Made by a program: the position numbers and the translations under genes. Below, piece after piece: positions 18,488 through 27,771 of a stretch of DNA of 64,000 nt (the first letter of the stretch is position 1; every line of letters begins with the position of its first letter). The DNA is from Pseudarthrobacter sulfonivorans (lineage in GTDB: Bacteria > Actinomycetota > Actinomycetes > Actinomycetales > Micrococcaceae). The notes beneath the pieces are model-generated. The model was not told where the DNA came from. It saw nothing but the letters and a program-made list of their open reading frames with translations, and did no database searches. The stretch covers positions 62,001 through 126,000 of the forward strand of contig NZ_JACXBW010000007.1 in the NCBI RefSeq assembly GCF_014712225.1. The letters are read 5' to 3'.

Positions 18488-18628
18488 AGCCTCACTGTGG
18501 CATGGCCCTCCGACATTTTACGGAAGCGACATATTCCACCCGGCGTTCCGGCAGCCGCCGGGACCTGTCCGCGTCGCCGTCGGAGCCGCTGGGGCCAGCG
18601 CGTGCCGCAACCGGTAGAATCAATGCTC

Positions 18629-19714
18629 GTGGCTCTTACTATTGGCATCGTCGGACTGCCCAACGTCGGCAAATCAACCCTTTTCAACGCACTGACCCGC
18701 AACCAGGTGCTGGCGGCGAACTATCCGTTCGCCACCATCGAACCGAATGTGGGCGTCGTTAACCTGCCGGATCCCCGGCTCCAGCAGCTCGCGGAGATCT
18801 TCGGCTCGCAGCGCCTGCTGCCCGCGCCGGTGTCCTTTGTGGACATCGCCGGCATCGTCAAGGGCGCGTCCGAGGGCGAGGGCCTGGGCAACAAGTTCCT
18901 CGCCAACATCCGCGAAGCCGAGGCCATCGCCCAGGTGGTCCGCGTGTTCGATGACCCCGATGTCATCCACGTCGACGGCAAGGTGGATCCCCGCTCGGAC
19001 ATGGAGACCATCAACACCGAGCTGATCCTGGCCGACCTTCAGACCATCGAAAACGCCATTCCCCGGATCGAAAAAGAAGTCAAGATCAAGAAGCGGGACG
19101 CGGCCGAGCTTGCGGCCATCAAGGCGGCCCAGACGGTCCTGGAACGCGGGGACACCATCTTCTCCTCGATCACCCGCGACAAGCTGGAAATGGAGCACCT
19201 CAAGGAGCTTAGCCTCCTGACTGCCAAACCCTTCATCTACGTCTTCAATGCGGATGAAGGCATCCTGGGCAATCCGGAGAAGCAGGAGGAGCTGCGGGCT
19301 TTGGTAGCGCCGGCGGACGCCATCTTCCTCGACGCCAAGCTCGAGTCCGACCTCGTGGAACTGGATGAGGAAGAAGCCCGCGAAATGCTGGAGATGAACG
19401 GCCAGGACGAGTCCGGCCTCGACCAGCTGGCCCGCGTCGGCTTCCACACCCTCGGCCTGCAGACCTACCTGACGGCCGGTCCCAAGGAAACCCGGGCCTG
19501 GACCATCCACCAGGGCGACACGGCCCCGCAGGCCGCCGGCGTGATCCACTCCGATTTCCAGCGCGGTTTCATCAAGGCAGAAGTGGTCTCCTTCAACGAC
19601 CTCATCGAGGCCGGCTCCATGGCTGAAGCCAAGTCACGCGGCAAGGTCCGCATCGAAGGCAAAGAGTACGTGATGGCCGACGGCGACGTGGTGGAGTTCC
19701 GCTTCAACGTCTAG
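18629..19714 (+). CDS. ychF: Redox-regulated ribosome-associated ATPase (Obg-like) YchF
   Basis: A 361-residue P-loop ATPase: G1 [14 protein letters not shown] (residues 9-22), G3 [20 protein letters not shown], the altered G4 VFNADE that gives ATP preference, a helical insert, and a C-terminal TGS domain ending [18 protein letters not shown] at 18615-18620 is followed 8 nt later by GTG 18629, giving [12 protein letters not shown] 18623 is only 2 nt after the box, so GTG 18629 is the better start if the transcript is leaderless. Confidence 0.93.
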   Translation: MALTIGIVGLPNVGKSTLFNALTRNQVLAANYPFATIEPNVGVVNLPDPRLQQLAEIFGSQRLLPAPVSFVDIAGIVKGASEGEGLGNKFLANIREAEAIAQVVRVFDDPDVIHVDGKVDPRSDMETINTELILADLQTIENAIPRIEKEVKIKKRDAAELAAIKAAQTVLERGDTIFSSITRDKLEMEHLKELSLLTAKPFIYVFNADEGILGNPEKQEELRALVAPADAIFLDAKLESDLVELDEEEAREMLEMNGQDESGLDQLARVGFHTLGLQTYLTAGPKETRAWTIHQGDTAPQAAGVIHSDFQRGFIKAEVVSFNDLIEAGSMAEAKSRGKVRIEGKEYVMADGDVVEFRFNV

Positions 19715-19729
19715 TTCCATCTGCGAAAA

Positions 19730-19756
19730 CCGCGTCCTGGCACCGCCGGGGCGCGG
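19730..19756 (+). terminator. Terminator hairpin after ychF
   Basis: CCGCGTCC pairs with GGGCGCGG (one G-T wobble) around an 11-nt loop, preceded by AAAA and followed by CTTT. It lies 15 bp after the stop codon. Confidence 0.65.
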
Positions 19757-20006
19757 CTTTCGTGTTGTAAGACCTGATTATTAGTGCGAAGGCTCAGCGT
19801 CTGGTGGTGCTGCTGGTGGCAGCGGGAGGACTTCTGCTACGCCCCACCTCCTATCACCAGGCCTTCCCCGCCGTTGCTGTGGGGATGCCTAACATGGCAG
19901 GCAAGGGTAATGCGGCAAGCCAGAGAATGCATATTAGTGAACGGTCGAAGCTCCCTCCGATTCTGCGGCCCTTGGGCGTGTCCGCCGGTGCTTTACGATG
20001 CAACCT

Positions 20007-20753
20007 ATGACCCAACACCTCTGGCGACGTTATTCCGAGTGGCCGCTTGTCGTCGCAGCCCTTTTGTTTGTCGTTGCTTACTCCATCCAGGTTATCGGCA
20101 ACATTTCCGACCGTAACGCCGGGGCAATCGAGGCCGTTGTCTGGGTAACGTGGGCGCTGTTCGCTGTGGACTACCTTGCCAACCTGACACTTGCTCCGCA
20201 GAGGGGCAAGTGGTTCGTCCGAAATCTCCACGAACTAGTGATCCTCGCCCTGCCGGTCCTGCGTCCGCTACGCCTGCTTCGGCTTGTGACGCTTCTACGG
20301 GTACTGCACGGTGCCGCTGGCAACGCCCTGCGCGGGCGCATTGTCGCGTATGTCCTCGGCTCCGCCGTGCTCTTAACGTATGCGGGCGCGCTCGCACTCC
20401 TCGACGCGGAAAAGGACGCTGACGGCTCCAACATTACAAACCTCGGGGATGCCATCTGGTGGGCGCTGACGACGATAACCACCGTCGGATACGGGGACCG
20501 ATACCCGGTCACGACGCTCGGTCGCTTCGTCGCAGCGGGTCTGATGATCGGCGGCATCGCTGTTCTGGGCGTGGTCACTGCTTCGGTTGCCTCGTGGCTC
20601 GTCGAGCAGGTCAGCTCCGAGACGGCGGCGGAGGTTGAAGCTGCTGACGCGCCTGTGCGAGCTGAGCTGGCCCGCCTAACGGCACAAGTTGACCGTCTAA
20701 CGGCGCTCCTTAGTTCCCGCGCCGTGGATGGAGCGGCTGAGAGCCGCGAATAA
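20007..20753 (+). CDS. Voltage-gated-like potassium channel
   Basis: A 248-residue small VIC-superfamily channel. S1-S4-like helices lie in residues about 12-105, including the basic segment PVLRPLRLLRLVTLLRVLHG (S4-like). Pore helix and filter are WWALTTITTVGYGDRYPVTT with Thr159-Asp164 as TVGYGD, followed by the S6 helix, and the cytoplasmic C-terminus has a short coiled coil (RAELARLTAQVDRLTALL) that could tetramerise. It has no RCK domain. I choose ATG 20007: TACGAT ends 7 nt before it, with TTGGGC 16 nt further upstream as a -35. The 250 bp before it hold only the ychF terminator and this promoter. Confidence 0.88.
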   Translation: MTQHLWRRYSEWPLVVAALLFVVAYSIQVIGNISDRNAGAIEAVVWVTWALFAVDYLANLTLAPQRGKWFVRNLHELVILALPVLRPLRLLRLVTLLRVLHGAAGNALRGRIVAYVLGSAVLLTYAGALALLDAEKDADGSNITNLGDAIWWALTTITTVGYGDRYPVTTLGRFVAAGLMIGGIAVLGVVTASVASWLVEQVSSETAAEVEAADAPVRAELARLTAQVDRLTALLSSRAVDGAAESRE

Positions 20754-20834
20754 TGCGCCTTCCCGCTGGCCGGGACTAATCGGTCGGAACGGCTTCCGTG
20801 GTCCCTTGTCCGCACGTACTCCTGCGGGTACTAC

Positions 20835-21878
20835 TCAACCCTTGCCGGGAGTCCATCCCAGTGCCGGACCCACTTTGGTGGCGATGTCGGTGAGGATCTG
20901 GACGTAGTCCTCATGGTCGAAGCTGAAGGGGAGCGCGAACGCCACCTCGTCGACTTCCTGGAAACCCGCGTGGGCATGCAGCTGTTCGGCAATCTCATCG
21001 CTGGTGCCAATAAGATCGGGGGCGAACAGCATCCCTCGGGGCCCCTGCGGCGCCCGGGTCCGGGGCGTGCGTTCGTCGACGTACCGCTGGTACTTTTCCC
21101 GCTGTGCCGCTGAAGCCGAATCGGTCGGGATTACCACCAGGCCCTGCGAGACCCGGGCCGGTCCCTGCGATTGGGCTGATGCCGCGGCGGCTTCACGGTA
21201 GGCACGGATCTGCGATTTTTGGATTTCGGCAAACACCGGTTCCTCATTCGCTTCGGGAAAAATCACACTGCTGGAGAGCAGGTTAAATCCGTTTGCCCCG
21301 GCCCAGACGGCCGATTTCCTGCTTGCCGCCCCATACCAAAGCCGGTCACGCAGCCCGGCAGAGTGCGGCTCGACCCGGTTGGAGAATTCCTCGACGACAC
21401 CCTGCTTGCCGGAAAATTCCCGGACCGGTTCCCCTGCAATCAAACGCGCAAGCCGATCCACGCGTCCGTAGCTGAAGTCCTCCAGCTCGGCGGTATCCGG
21501 GTACAACTCGTGCTTCACGGTGTCATAGTGCATCGGTTCGCCCACGCTCAGGCCAGCATTGATCCGTCCGCCGGCGAGCAGATCCACGGTGGCCAGGTCC
21601 TCGGCTAGGCGCAAGGGGTTTTCCCAGCCCATCGGGGTCACGGCGGTTCCCAGCTCGATGCGGGAGGTGCGCTGGCTGGCCGCGGCCATGATCGCAATGG
21701 GGGAGGAGATTCCAAACTGCAGATGGCGGTGGCGCAGCCAGGCGCTGTCGAATCCAAGCTGCTCACCCAGTTCGATGACCTGCAACGTCGATTCGTGCCC
21801 CACAGCCGGATCGGCCGGATCGAACAGGCCAATGGTGAGGAATCCAAGTTTGCGTAGCGGTTCTGACGACTGGGGCAC
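20835..21878 (-). CDS. LLM class flavin-dependent oxidoreductase
   Basis: A 347-residue luciferase-like TIM-barrel protein: KLGFLTIGLFDPADP at strand 1, WLRHRHLQFGISSPIAIMAAASQRTSRIELGTAVTPMGWENPLRLAEDLATVD, and LWYGAASRKSAVWAGANGFNLLSS. These enzymes use reduced flavin to oxygenate small molecules; the substrate is unknown. The start is GTG 21878 with GAAGGAAG upstream. It converges on the potassium-channel gene and diverges from the peptide-binding lipoprotein gene. Confidence 0.87.
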   Translation of the reverse strand: MPQSSEPLRKLGFLTIGLFDPADPAVGHESTLQVIELGEQLGFDSAWLRHRHLQFGISSPIAIMAAASQRTSRIELGTAVTPMGWENPLRLAEDLATVDLLAGGRINAGLSVGEPMHYDTVKHELYPDTAELEDFSYGRVDRLARLIAGEPVREFSGKQGVVEEFSNRVEPHSAGLRDRLWYGAASRKSAVWAGANGFNLLSSSVIFPEANEEPVFAEIQKSQIRAYREAAAASAQSQGPARVSQGLVVIPTDSASAAQREKYQRYVDERTPRTRAPQGPRGMLFAPDLIGTSDEIAEQLHAHAGFQEVDEVAFALPFSFDHEDYVQILTDIATKVGPALGWTPGKG

Positions 21879-22057
21879 GGGCTTCCTTCATGGATCGGTT
21901 GACGGCTGATCCTCATGATATGCGGGAGCGGACCTTGCTCCTGGGCCCACTCTTCGAACCGTTAGAATTCAATGAAAACCAAGAGACTCAACGGCGTGTG
22001 GGTAGAAAAGTATGTTCCGCTTCAACGTCTGATTCCGGAACTGGCAAAGGAGACGGC

Positions 22058-23821
22058 ATGCCGCTGAGGCGTCTGATTCAGGTCATTACCGGGGCCGTGG
22101 CTGCGGCACTGGTCCTTTCAGGATGCTCCGGCTCCGGGGGAGCCGCGCCAGTGGTGGTGGGCGAGACAAAACGCGGCGGCAGCGTCAGTGCGGCCGAGGC
22201 GAACGCCTTTACCTCCTTCAACCCGTTCAGTGCCGCAGGCAACACGGATATCAACACCAAGATCGGCCACATCACCCATTCCGGTTTCTACTATGTGGAC
22301 AACACCGAAAAGGTGGTCCGCAACGAGAAGTTCGGCCGCTATGAAAAGGTGTCCGACAGGCCGTTGAAGGTGAAATACACCGTCAACGAGGGTGTGAAAT
22401 GGTCCGACGGCGACGCAATAGACGCCGGGGACCTGCTCCTGGCGTGGGCGGCGGGTTCAGGCTATTTCAACGACGCTGACGCCAAGGCAGGAACCGGCAC
22501 CACCTATTTTTCTGCAGCTTCCGACCGCACCGGCCTGGCGGCCACCGCGCTGCCGGAGCTTGGGAGTGACGGCCGTTCGATAACCCTCGAGTACCTTTCC
22601 CCGTATGCGGACTGGGAAGTGGCGTTCGACGTCGGCCTTCCGGCCCACGTTGTCGCCGCCAAAAGCGGCCTCAACGACGAAGGCGACCTCATCGAGTTGC
22701 TCAGGGACTCGCCCCGCGGTGACGCAGACCGCCCCGCCATAAATGCCCCGCTGAAGCGCGTGAGCGATTTTTGGAACACCGGCTTCGACACCAAGACCCT
22801 GCCGCCGGACCCTGCGGTGTATCTCTCCAGCGGCCCCTACATTGTCCGGTCCATGGTTCCGGACGCCTCCATCACCCTTGTCCGGAACAAGGATTACGTC
22901 TGGGGTGCCGAGCCCTATCTGGATGAGATCACCGTTCGCTTCACCGGGGCTGCCGGTGCCGCCGCCGCGGCCCTCCGCACGGGGCAGGCAGACGTCATTG
23001 CCCCGCAGCCCTCCGCCGGTACCGAAGGCCTTTTCGATGGGCTGGCTGCGCAGGGAAACACTGTGGAGCACTACAACCAGTCAGGCTACGACCATCTTGA
23101 CTTGAAGTTCTCCGGCCCGTTCGCCCAGAAGGATGTTCGCGAGGCGTTCCTGAAGACCGTTCCGCGGCAGGAGATCGTCAAGGACGTAGTGGGCGGCCTC
23201 GTGGACGACGCGAAACCGCTGGACTCGCACGTTTTCCTCCCGTCCCATCCCAAGTACGCGGAGACCGTCAAGAACAACGGATCCGCTGAGTATTCAAAGG
23301 TGGATATCCAAGGCGCAACCTCGCAACTCCGCGGTGCTGCCCCGACAATCCGGATCCTGTACAACAAAGACAATCCCAACCGCGCACGGGCCTTTTCCCT
23401 CATCCGGGAGTCGGCCCGGGCCGCCGGCTTCACCGTTGAAGACGGAGGCCTCGGCAGTTCTGACTGGGTAGCAGCGCTCAGCTCCGGTACCTACGACGCT
23501 GCCATCCTGGGCTGGATCGGTCCCGGGGTGGGCGTCAGCCGCGTCCCCCAGATCTTCAAGACCGGCGGCGGCAGCAACTTCACCGGGTTCTCCGACGCGG
23601 AAGCCGACAAAACCATGGAGGAACTGGCCAGCACCACGGACTTGGGAAAACAGGACGAGCTGTTGGCCAACGTCGACAAGCGGGTGTGGCAGAACGCCTA
23701 CGGCCTGCCGCTCTACCAAACCACCGGAACAGTCGCGTACAGCAACCGTGTGACCGGTATTGCACCCAGCTCCGGCCCGCTGGGCGTGTGGTGGAACGTG
23801 TGGGAGTGGCGCCTGAAATAG
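22058..23821 (+). CDS. Extracellular solute-binding lipoprotein, family 5 (peptide-type)
   Basis: A 587-residue lipoprotein with lipobox LSGC at Cys23 and the DppA/OppA-type fold: VKYTVNEGVKWSDGDAIDAGDLLLAW at about 110-135 and LPLYQTTGTVAYSNRVTGI near the C-terminus. The start ATG 22058 follows AAAGGAGA at good spacing; TAGAAT at 21963-21968 is a likely -10, giving a leader of about 80 nt. No permease or ATPase genes belong to it directly. It precedes the dipeptide ABC operon and may deliver to it. Confidence 0.87.
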   Translation: MPLRRLIQVITGAVAAALVLSGCSGSGGAAPVVVGETKRGGSVSAAEANAFTSFNPFSAAGNTDINTKIGHITHSGFYYVDNTEKVVRNEKFGRYEKVSDRPLKVKYTVNEGVKWSDGDAIDAGDLLLAWAAGSGYFNDADAKAGTGTTYFSAASDRTGLAATALPELGSDGRSITLEYLSPYADWEVAFDVGLPAHVVAAKSGLNDEGDLIELLRDSPRGDADRPAINAPLKRVSDFWNTGFDTKTLPPDPAVYLSSGPYIVRSMVPDASITLVRNKDYVWGAEPYLDEITVRFTGAAGAAAAALRTGQADVIAPQPSAGTEGLFDGLAAQGNTVEHYNQSGYDHLDLKFSGPFAQKDVREAFLKTVPRQEIVKDVVGGLVDDAKPLDSHVFLPSHPKYAETVKNNGSAEYSKVDIQGATSQLRGAAPTIRILYNKDNPNRARAFSLIRESARAAGFTVEDGGLGSSDWVAALSSGTYDAAILGWIGPGVGVSRVPQIFKTGGGSNFTGFSDAEADKTMEELASTTDLGKQDELLANVDKRVWQNAYGLPLYQTTGTVAYSNRVTGIAPSSGPLGVWWNVWEWRLK

Positions 23822-24095
23822 GCCCGGGAATCGGCTTGCCGAACGCCACGGGAAGGCCGTCAAAGCCGATTTCGCCCTCAGAGCTACCAACGAGTAGCAT
23901 GTGACTTGCGCAACTTTCGGGTACAGGCTAGTTATCGGCGGTTAACTGATTACGGTTTGGCAACGGTGTACCAGTATTTGGACTTTGTGCGGTTAGGCTA
24001 CTCGTACATGGGCTGCGTCACAGTGTAATTCTGCGGCGAGCCTGCCGGGGAGCAAAAGATTCCCCGAACATCTCCCACAACTCATAGGAGGCGGA

Positions 24096-25781
24096 ATGCG
24101 TTTCACGCGCACTTCCAAAGCACTCGGCATGGTGGCGATCGCCGCCCTGGCCCTGACCGGCTGCGGTGCTGGAGGCGGCAGCAATGACGGTGCCAGCCAA
24201 TCTGCCGGTGATCCCAACAAGGTCATCACCGCTTACAGCAACGAACCCCAGAACCCGCTGCTGCCGGCCAACACGAGCGAAGTTTACGGCGGCCGCGTTG
24301 TCGAACTGCTCTTCGAAGGGCTCCGCAGCTACGATGCCGACGGCAAGCCTGTCAACGCCCTGGCGGATTCCATTGAGTCGAGTGACGCCCAGAACTGGAC
24401 CATCAAGGTCAAGCAGGGCCACAAGTTCACGAACGGTGAAGCCATCACGGCCAAGACCTTCGTGGATTCCTGGAACTTTGCAGCGAACTCCAAGAACCTG
24501 CAGAACAACGGCTTCTTCTTTGAGTCCATCGCAGGCTATGAGGATGTCTCGGCCGTAACCACCGAGAAGGCGGCGGACGGCAAGACCACCACCACGCCGG
24601 CCCCGACGGCTGAGACCATGTCCGGTCTGACGGCCACCGATGACTCCACCATCACGGTCAAGCTGGCCCAGCCTGAAGCTGACTGGTCGCTGCGTCTGGG
24701 CTACGCGGCCTTCTACCCGCTGCCCTCGGCAGCGCTGGCCGACCCGAAGACGTACGGTGAGAACCCGGTGGGCAACGGCCCGTACAAGCTCGAAAAAGCT
24801 GGTGCGTGGGTCCACGACCAGTCCATCTCGCTCGTGAAGAACGCTGACTACGAAGGCCCCCGCGGGTCCAAGAACGGCGGGGTGACCTTCAAGTTCTACA
24901 CCGATCCGGGCCCCGCTTACACGGACCTGCAGTCCGACAACCTCGACGTCACCGATGTCCTTCCGTCCAACGCGCTGAAGACCTACACCACGGACTTCCC
25001 GGACCGGAACTCCACCAAGCCCGTAGCCACCGACTCCACGCTGAACATCCCGGGTTACAACCCGAACTTCCAGGGTGAAGCCGGCAAGCTGCGCCGGCAG
25101 GCCCTGTCCTACGCCATCAACCGCGAGGAAATCGCCAAGGTGGTCTTCAATGGAACCCGGACCGCGGCCAAGGCGTTCGCGCCCCCGGTCATCGATGGTT
25201 TCAAAGCCGACCTCAAGGGCAGCGAAGTACTGAAGTTTGACGCAGCCAAGGCCAAGGACCTGTGGACTCAGGCCGACAAGATCCAGCCGTACGACGCCTC
25301 GAAGCCGCTCCAGATTGCCTCCAACACCGACGGCGGCAACAAGGAATGGATCGACGCCGTAGCGAATGGCTTCAAGAACAACCTCGGCATCCAGGCTGAA
25401 ATCCAGCCGTTCGCCAAGTTCGCCGAAGTCCTGAACCTGCGCAAGTCCCAGCAGCTCCCCGGCCTGACCCGCTCCGGCTGGCAGGGCGACTACCCGTCGC
25501 TGTACAACTTCCTCGGACCTGTCTGGGCCACGGGCGCATCCTCCAACTACGAGAAGTACTCGAACCCCGAGTTCGACAAGCTGCTCAAGGAGGGCCTCGC
25601 CGCCAAGACCACCGAAGAGGCGAACGCAAAGTTCAACCAGGCACAGGAAGTCCTGTTCCAGGACCTTCCGGGCCTGCCCCTCTGGGACCAGGCACGGCCG
25701 ATCGTGTGGAGCAACAACGTTACGAAGGCCGAGACCGGCTGGAATGGCGGCATTCTCTACTACAACATCACCGCCAAGTAG
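24096..25781 (+). CDS. Peptide ABC transporter substrate-binding lipoprotein (family 5)
   Basis: A 561-residue lipoprotein with lipobox LTGC at Cys23, an Asn/Gly/Ser linker, and the SBP_bac_5 domain. TIKVKQGHKFTNGEAITAKTFVDSWNF is the family signature region. ATAGGAGG lies 6 nt before the ATG. The first gene of a four-gene operon for dipeptide or oligopeptide import. It shares family but not close similarity with the lipoprotein at 22058-23821. The 274-bp region upstream holds a possible TAGGCT -10 (23994-23999) and nothing else I can name. Confidence 0.91.
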   Translation: MRFTRTSKALGMVAIAALALTGCGAGGGSNDGASQSAGDPNKVITAYSNEPQNPLLPANTSEVYGGRVVELLFEGLRSYDADGKPVNALADSIESSDAQNWTIKVKQGHKFTNGEAITAKTFVDSWNFAANSKNLQNNGFFFESIAGYEDVSAVTTEKAADGKTTTTPAPTAETMSGLTATDDSTITVKLAQPEADWSLRLGYAAFYPLPSAALADPKTYGENPVGNGPYKLEKAGAWVHDQSISLVKNADYEGPRGSKNGGVTFKFYTDPGPAYTDLQSDNLDVTDVLPSNALKTYTTDFPDRNSTKPVATDSTLNIPGYNPNFQGEAGKLRRQALSYAINREEIAKVVFNGTRTAAKAFAPPVIDGFKADLKGSEVLKFDAAKAKDLWTQADKIQPYDASKPLQIASNTDGGNKEWIDAVANGFKNNLGIQAEIQPFAKFAEVLNLRKSQQLPGLTRSGWQGDYPSLYNFLGPVWATGASSNYEKYSNPEFDKLLKEGLAAKTTEEANAKFNQAQEVLFQDLPGLPLWDQARPIVWSNNVTKAETGWNGGILYYNITAK

Positions 25782-25907
25782 TCTCCAGGATCTAAACTTG
25801 CCGTCAGGCAGATTGGGGGTCCGGCATCAGCCGGGCCCCCATTGTCCTGTACGGCAGGAAGGCACACATGAAACCCCCCTCTTCGTTCCCCGAAGGCTGG
25901 TGATCCG

Positions 25908-26837
25908 GTGGTCCGCTTCATTCTGCGACGACTCCTCCAAGTGATCCCCGTCTTCATCGGCACCACGCTTTTGGTCTATTACATGGTCTTCGCCCTTCCC
26001 GGTGACCCCATTGCCGCGCTCTTCGGTGACCGCCAGCCCCCGCAGGCTGTCATCGACACCCTCCGCAGCCAGTACCACCTCGACCAGCCGTTCTGGGTAC
26101 AGTACGGGCTGTTCCTGCAGAACCTCTTCACCTTCAACCTGGGTAACGACTTCACCGGTCAGCCCATCGCAGCAAGCCTGGCCCGGGTCTTCCCGGTGAC
26201 GGCCATGCTCGCGGTTGAAGCACTGGCCATCCAGGCCATCTTCGGCGTCGCCTTCGGCGTCTTCGCCGGCCTCCGCCGCGGCGGCTGGTTTGACTCCACC
26301 GTCCTGGTGGCCTCCCTGGTGGTCATCGCTGTCCCCACTTTCGTGCTGGGTTTCGTCTTCCAGCTGGTTTTTGGTGTCCAACTCGGTTGGGCGAAGCCCA
26401 CGGTCGGAGCCAACGCGGACTGGGGCAGCCTGCTGCTTCCCGCCGTGGTCCTGGGCCTGGTGTCATTTGCCTATGTGCTCCGCCTGACCCGCGCCTCGGT
26501 CAGCGAAAACATGAACGCCGACTACGTCCGGACCGCCACCGCAAAGGGCCTGTCCCGGCCGCGGGTTGTGCTTGCACATATCCTGCGCAATTCCCTGATA
26601 CCGGTGGTGACTTACCTCGGTGCCAACCTCGGCGGGCTGATGGGCGGTGCCATCGTGACGGAGGGCATCTTCAACGTTCCCGGTGTAGGCAACAAGCTCT
26701 ATCAAGCGGTCCTGCGCAGCGAAGGGCCAACCATCGTCTCCATCGTCAGCGTCCTGGTGCTGGTCTTTGTGGTGGCGAACCTGCTCGTTGATCTCCTGTA
26801 TGCCTGGCTAGACCCGAGGATCCGTTATGACCAGTAA
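25908..26837 (+). CDS. Peptide ABC transporter permease (DppB-type)
   Basis: A 309-residue permease with the DppB N-terminus (FILRRLLQVIPVFIGTTLLVYYMV), DQPFWVQYGLFLQNLFTFNLGNDF, and coupling motif YVRTATAKGLSRPRVVLAHILRNSLIPVVTYL (about residues 205-236). Six predicted helices. It lies 126 bp after the binding-protein gene and overlaps the next permease gene by 11 bp. Confidence 0.92.
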   Translation: MVRFILRRLLQVIPVFIGTTLLVYYMVFALPGDPIAALFGDRQPPQAVIDTLRSQYHLDQPFWVQYGLFLQNLFTFNLGNDFTGQPIAASLARVFPVTAMLAVEALAIQAIFGVAFGVFAGLRRGGWFDSTVLVASLVVIAVPTFVLGFVFQLVFGVQLGWAKPTVGANADWGSLLLPAVVLGLVSFAYVLRLTRASVSENMNADYVRTATAKGLSRPRVVLAHILRNSLIPVVTYLGANLGGLMGGAIVTEGIFNVPGVGNKLYQAVLRSEGPTIVSIVSVLVLVFVVANLLVDLLYAWLDPRIRYDQ

Positions 26838-27771
26838 TAACAGCCACTTCGTGGCGCCCATCGACGAGACGCCGCTGCTTGCAACGGACGCCGTCAAGAC
26901 TGATCAGGCACCCCTGAGCCTCTGGTCGGACGCATGGCGGAAGCTCCGCCGTCGGCCGCTGTTCATCATTTCCTCGCTCCTGATCGTGGCACTGGTGGTC
27001 GTTGCGCTCTTCCCCGGCCTCTTTTCGTCCGTTGCACCGAATGACGGGTGCGAACTGGCCAACTCGGAAGGCGGTCCCACCGCGGGCCACCCGTTCGGCT
27101 TCACGTTCCAGGGCTGCGACATCTACTCCCGCGTTATCCACGGCACGCAGGCCTCCCTCTCCGTGGGCGTGCTTTCCGTGCTGTGTGTCCTTGTTATCGG
27201 TGTAACCGTCGGAGCCATCGCCGGCTACTACGGTGGCTGGGTTGACGCAGTGCTCGCCCGCCTGGGTGACATCTTCTTCGCGCTGCCCCTGATCCTCGGT
27301 GCCCTGGTCATCACCCAGCTTCCGCTGTTCAGGGAAAACCGGAGCGTCTGGACGGTGGTGTTTGTCATCTCCCTGCTGGCGTGGCCTCAAATGGCGCGCA
27401 TCACCCGCGGAGCCGTGATCGAGGTTCGCAATGCAGACTTCGTGACCGCGGCCCGCTCGTTGGGCGTTTCGAAGTTCGGCGCCTTGGTCCGTCACGTCCT
27501 GCCGAACGCGCTGGCACCGATCATTGTCCTGGCCACCTTGGAACTGGGCGTCTTCATCGTGGCGGAAGCCACCCTTTCCTTCCTGGGCATTGGCCTGCCG
27601 CAGGGCATCATGTCCTGGGGCAATGACATAGCAGGTGCCCAGGCATCCATCCGCACCCATCCACAGATCATGCTCTATCCGGCAGCGGCGCTGTCCATCA
27701 CCGTGCTGAGCTTCATCATGCTCGGTGATGCTGTCCGGGACGCGCTTGATCCGAAGAGCCGTCAGCGATGA
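26827..27771 (+). CDS. Peptide ABC transporter permease (DppC-type)
   Basis: A 314-residue permease with a hydrophilic N-terminus of about 40 residues, the OppC_N element WRKLRRRPLFIISSLLIVALVVVALFP, and coupling motif ADFVTAARSLGVSKFGALVRHVLPNALAPI (about residues 203-232). It starts inside the 3' end of the dppB-like gene and overlaps the ATPase gene by 4 bp, consistent with one coupled operon. Confidence 0.92.
   Translation: MTSNNSHFVAPIDETPLLATDAVKTDQAPLSLWSDAWRKLRRRPLFIISSLLIVALVVVALFPGLFSSVAPNDGCELANSEGGPTAGHPFGFTFQGCDIYSRVIHGTQASLSVGVLSVLCVLVIGVTVGAIAGYYGGWVDAVLARLGDIFFALPLILGALVITQLPLFRENRSVWTVVFVISLLAWPQMARITRGAVIEVRNADFVTAARSLGVSKFGALVRHVLPNALAPIIVLATLELGVFIVAEATLSFLGIGLPQGIMSWGNDIAGAQASIRTHPQIMLYPAAALSITVLSFIMLGDAVRDALDPKSRQR

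Noticed and set aside
19757..19993. Region between the ychF terminator and the potassium channel checked for an RNA gene
   Set aside because: Open frames there lack ribosome sites and family features, and I found no strong secondary structure beyond the terminator.
21972..22076. Possible short leader peptide before the orphan peptide-binding lipoprotein (ATG 21972, in another frame)
   Set aside because: Its ATG lies only 3 nt after the TAGAAT box, it has no ribosome site, and the product has no recognisable pattern; it more likely lies in the untranslated leader.
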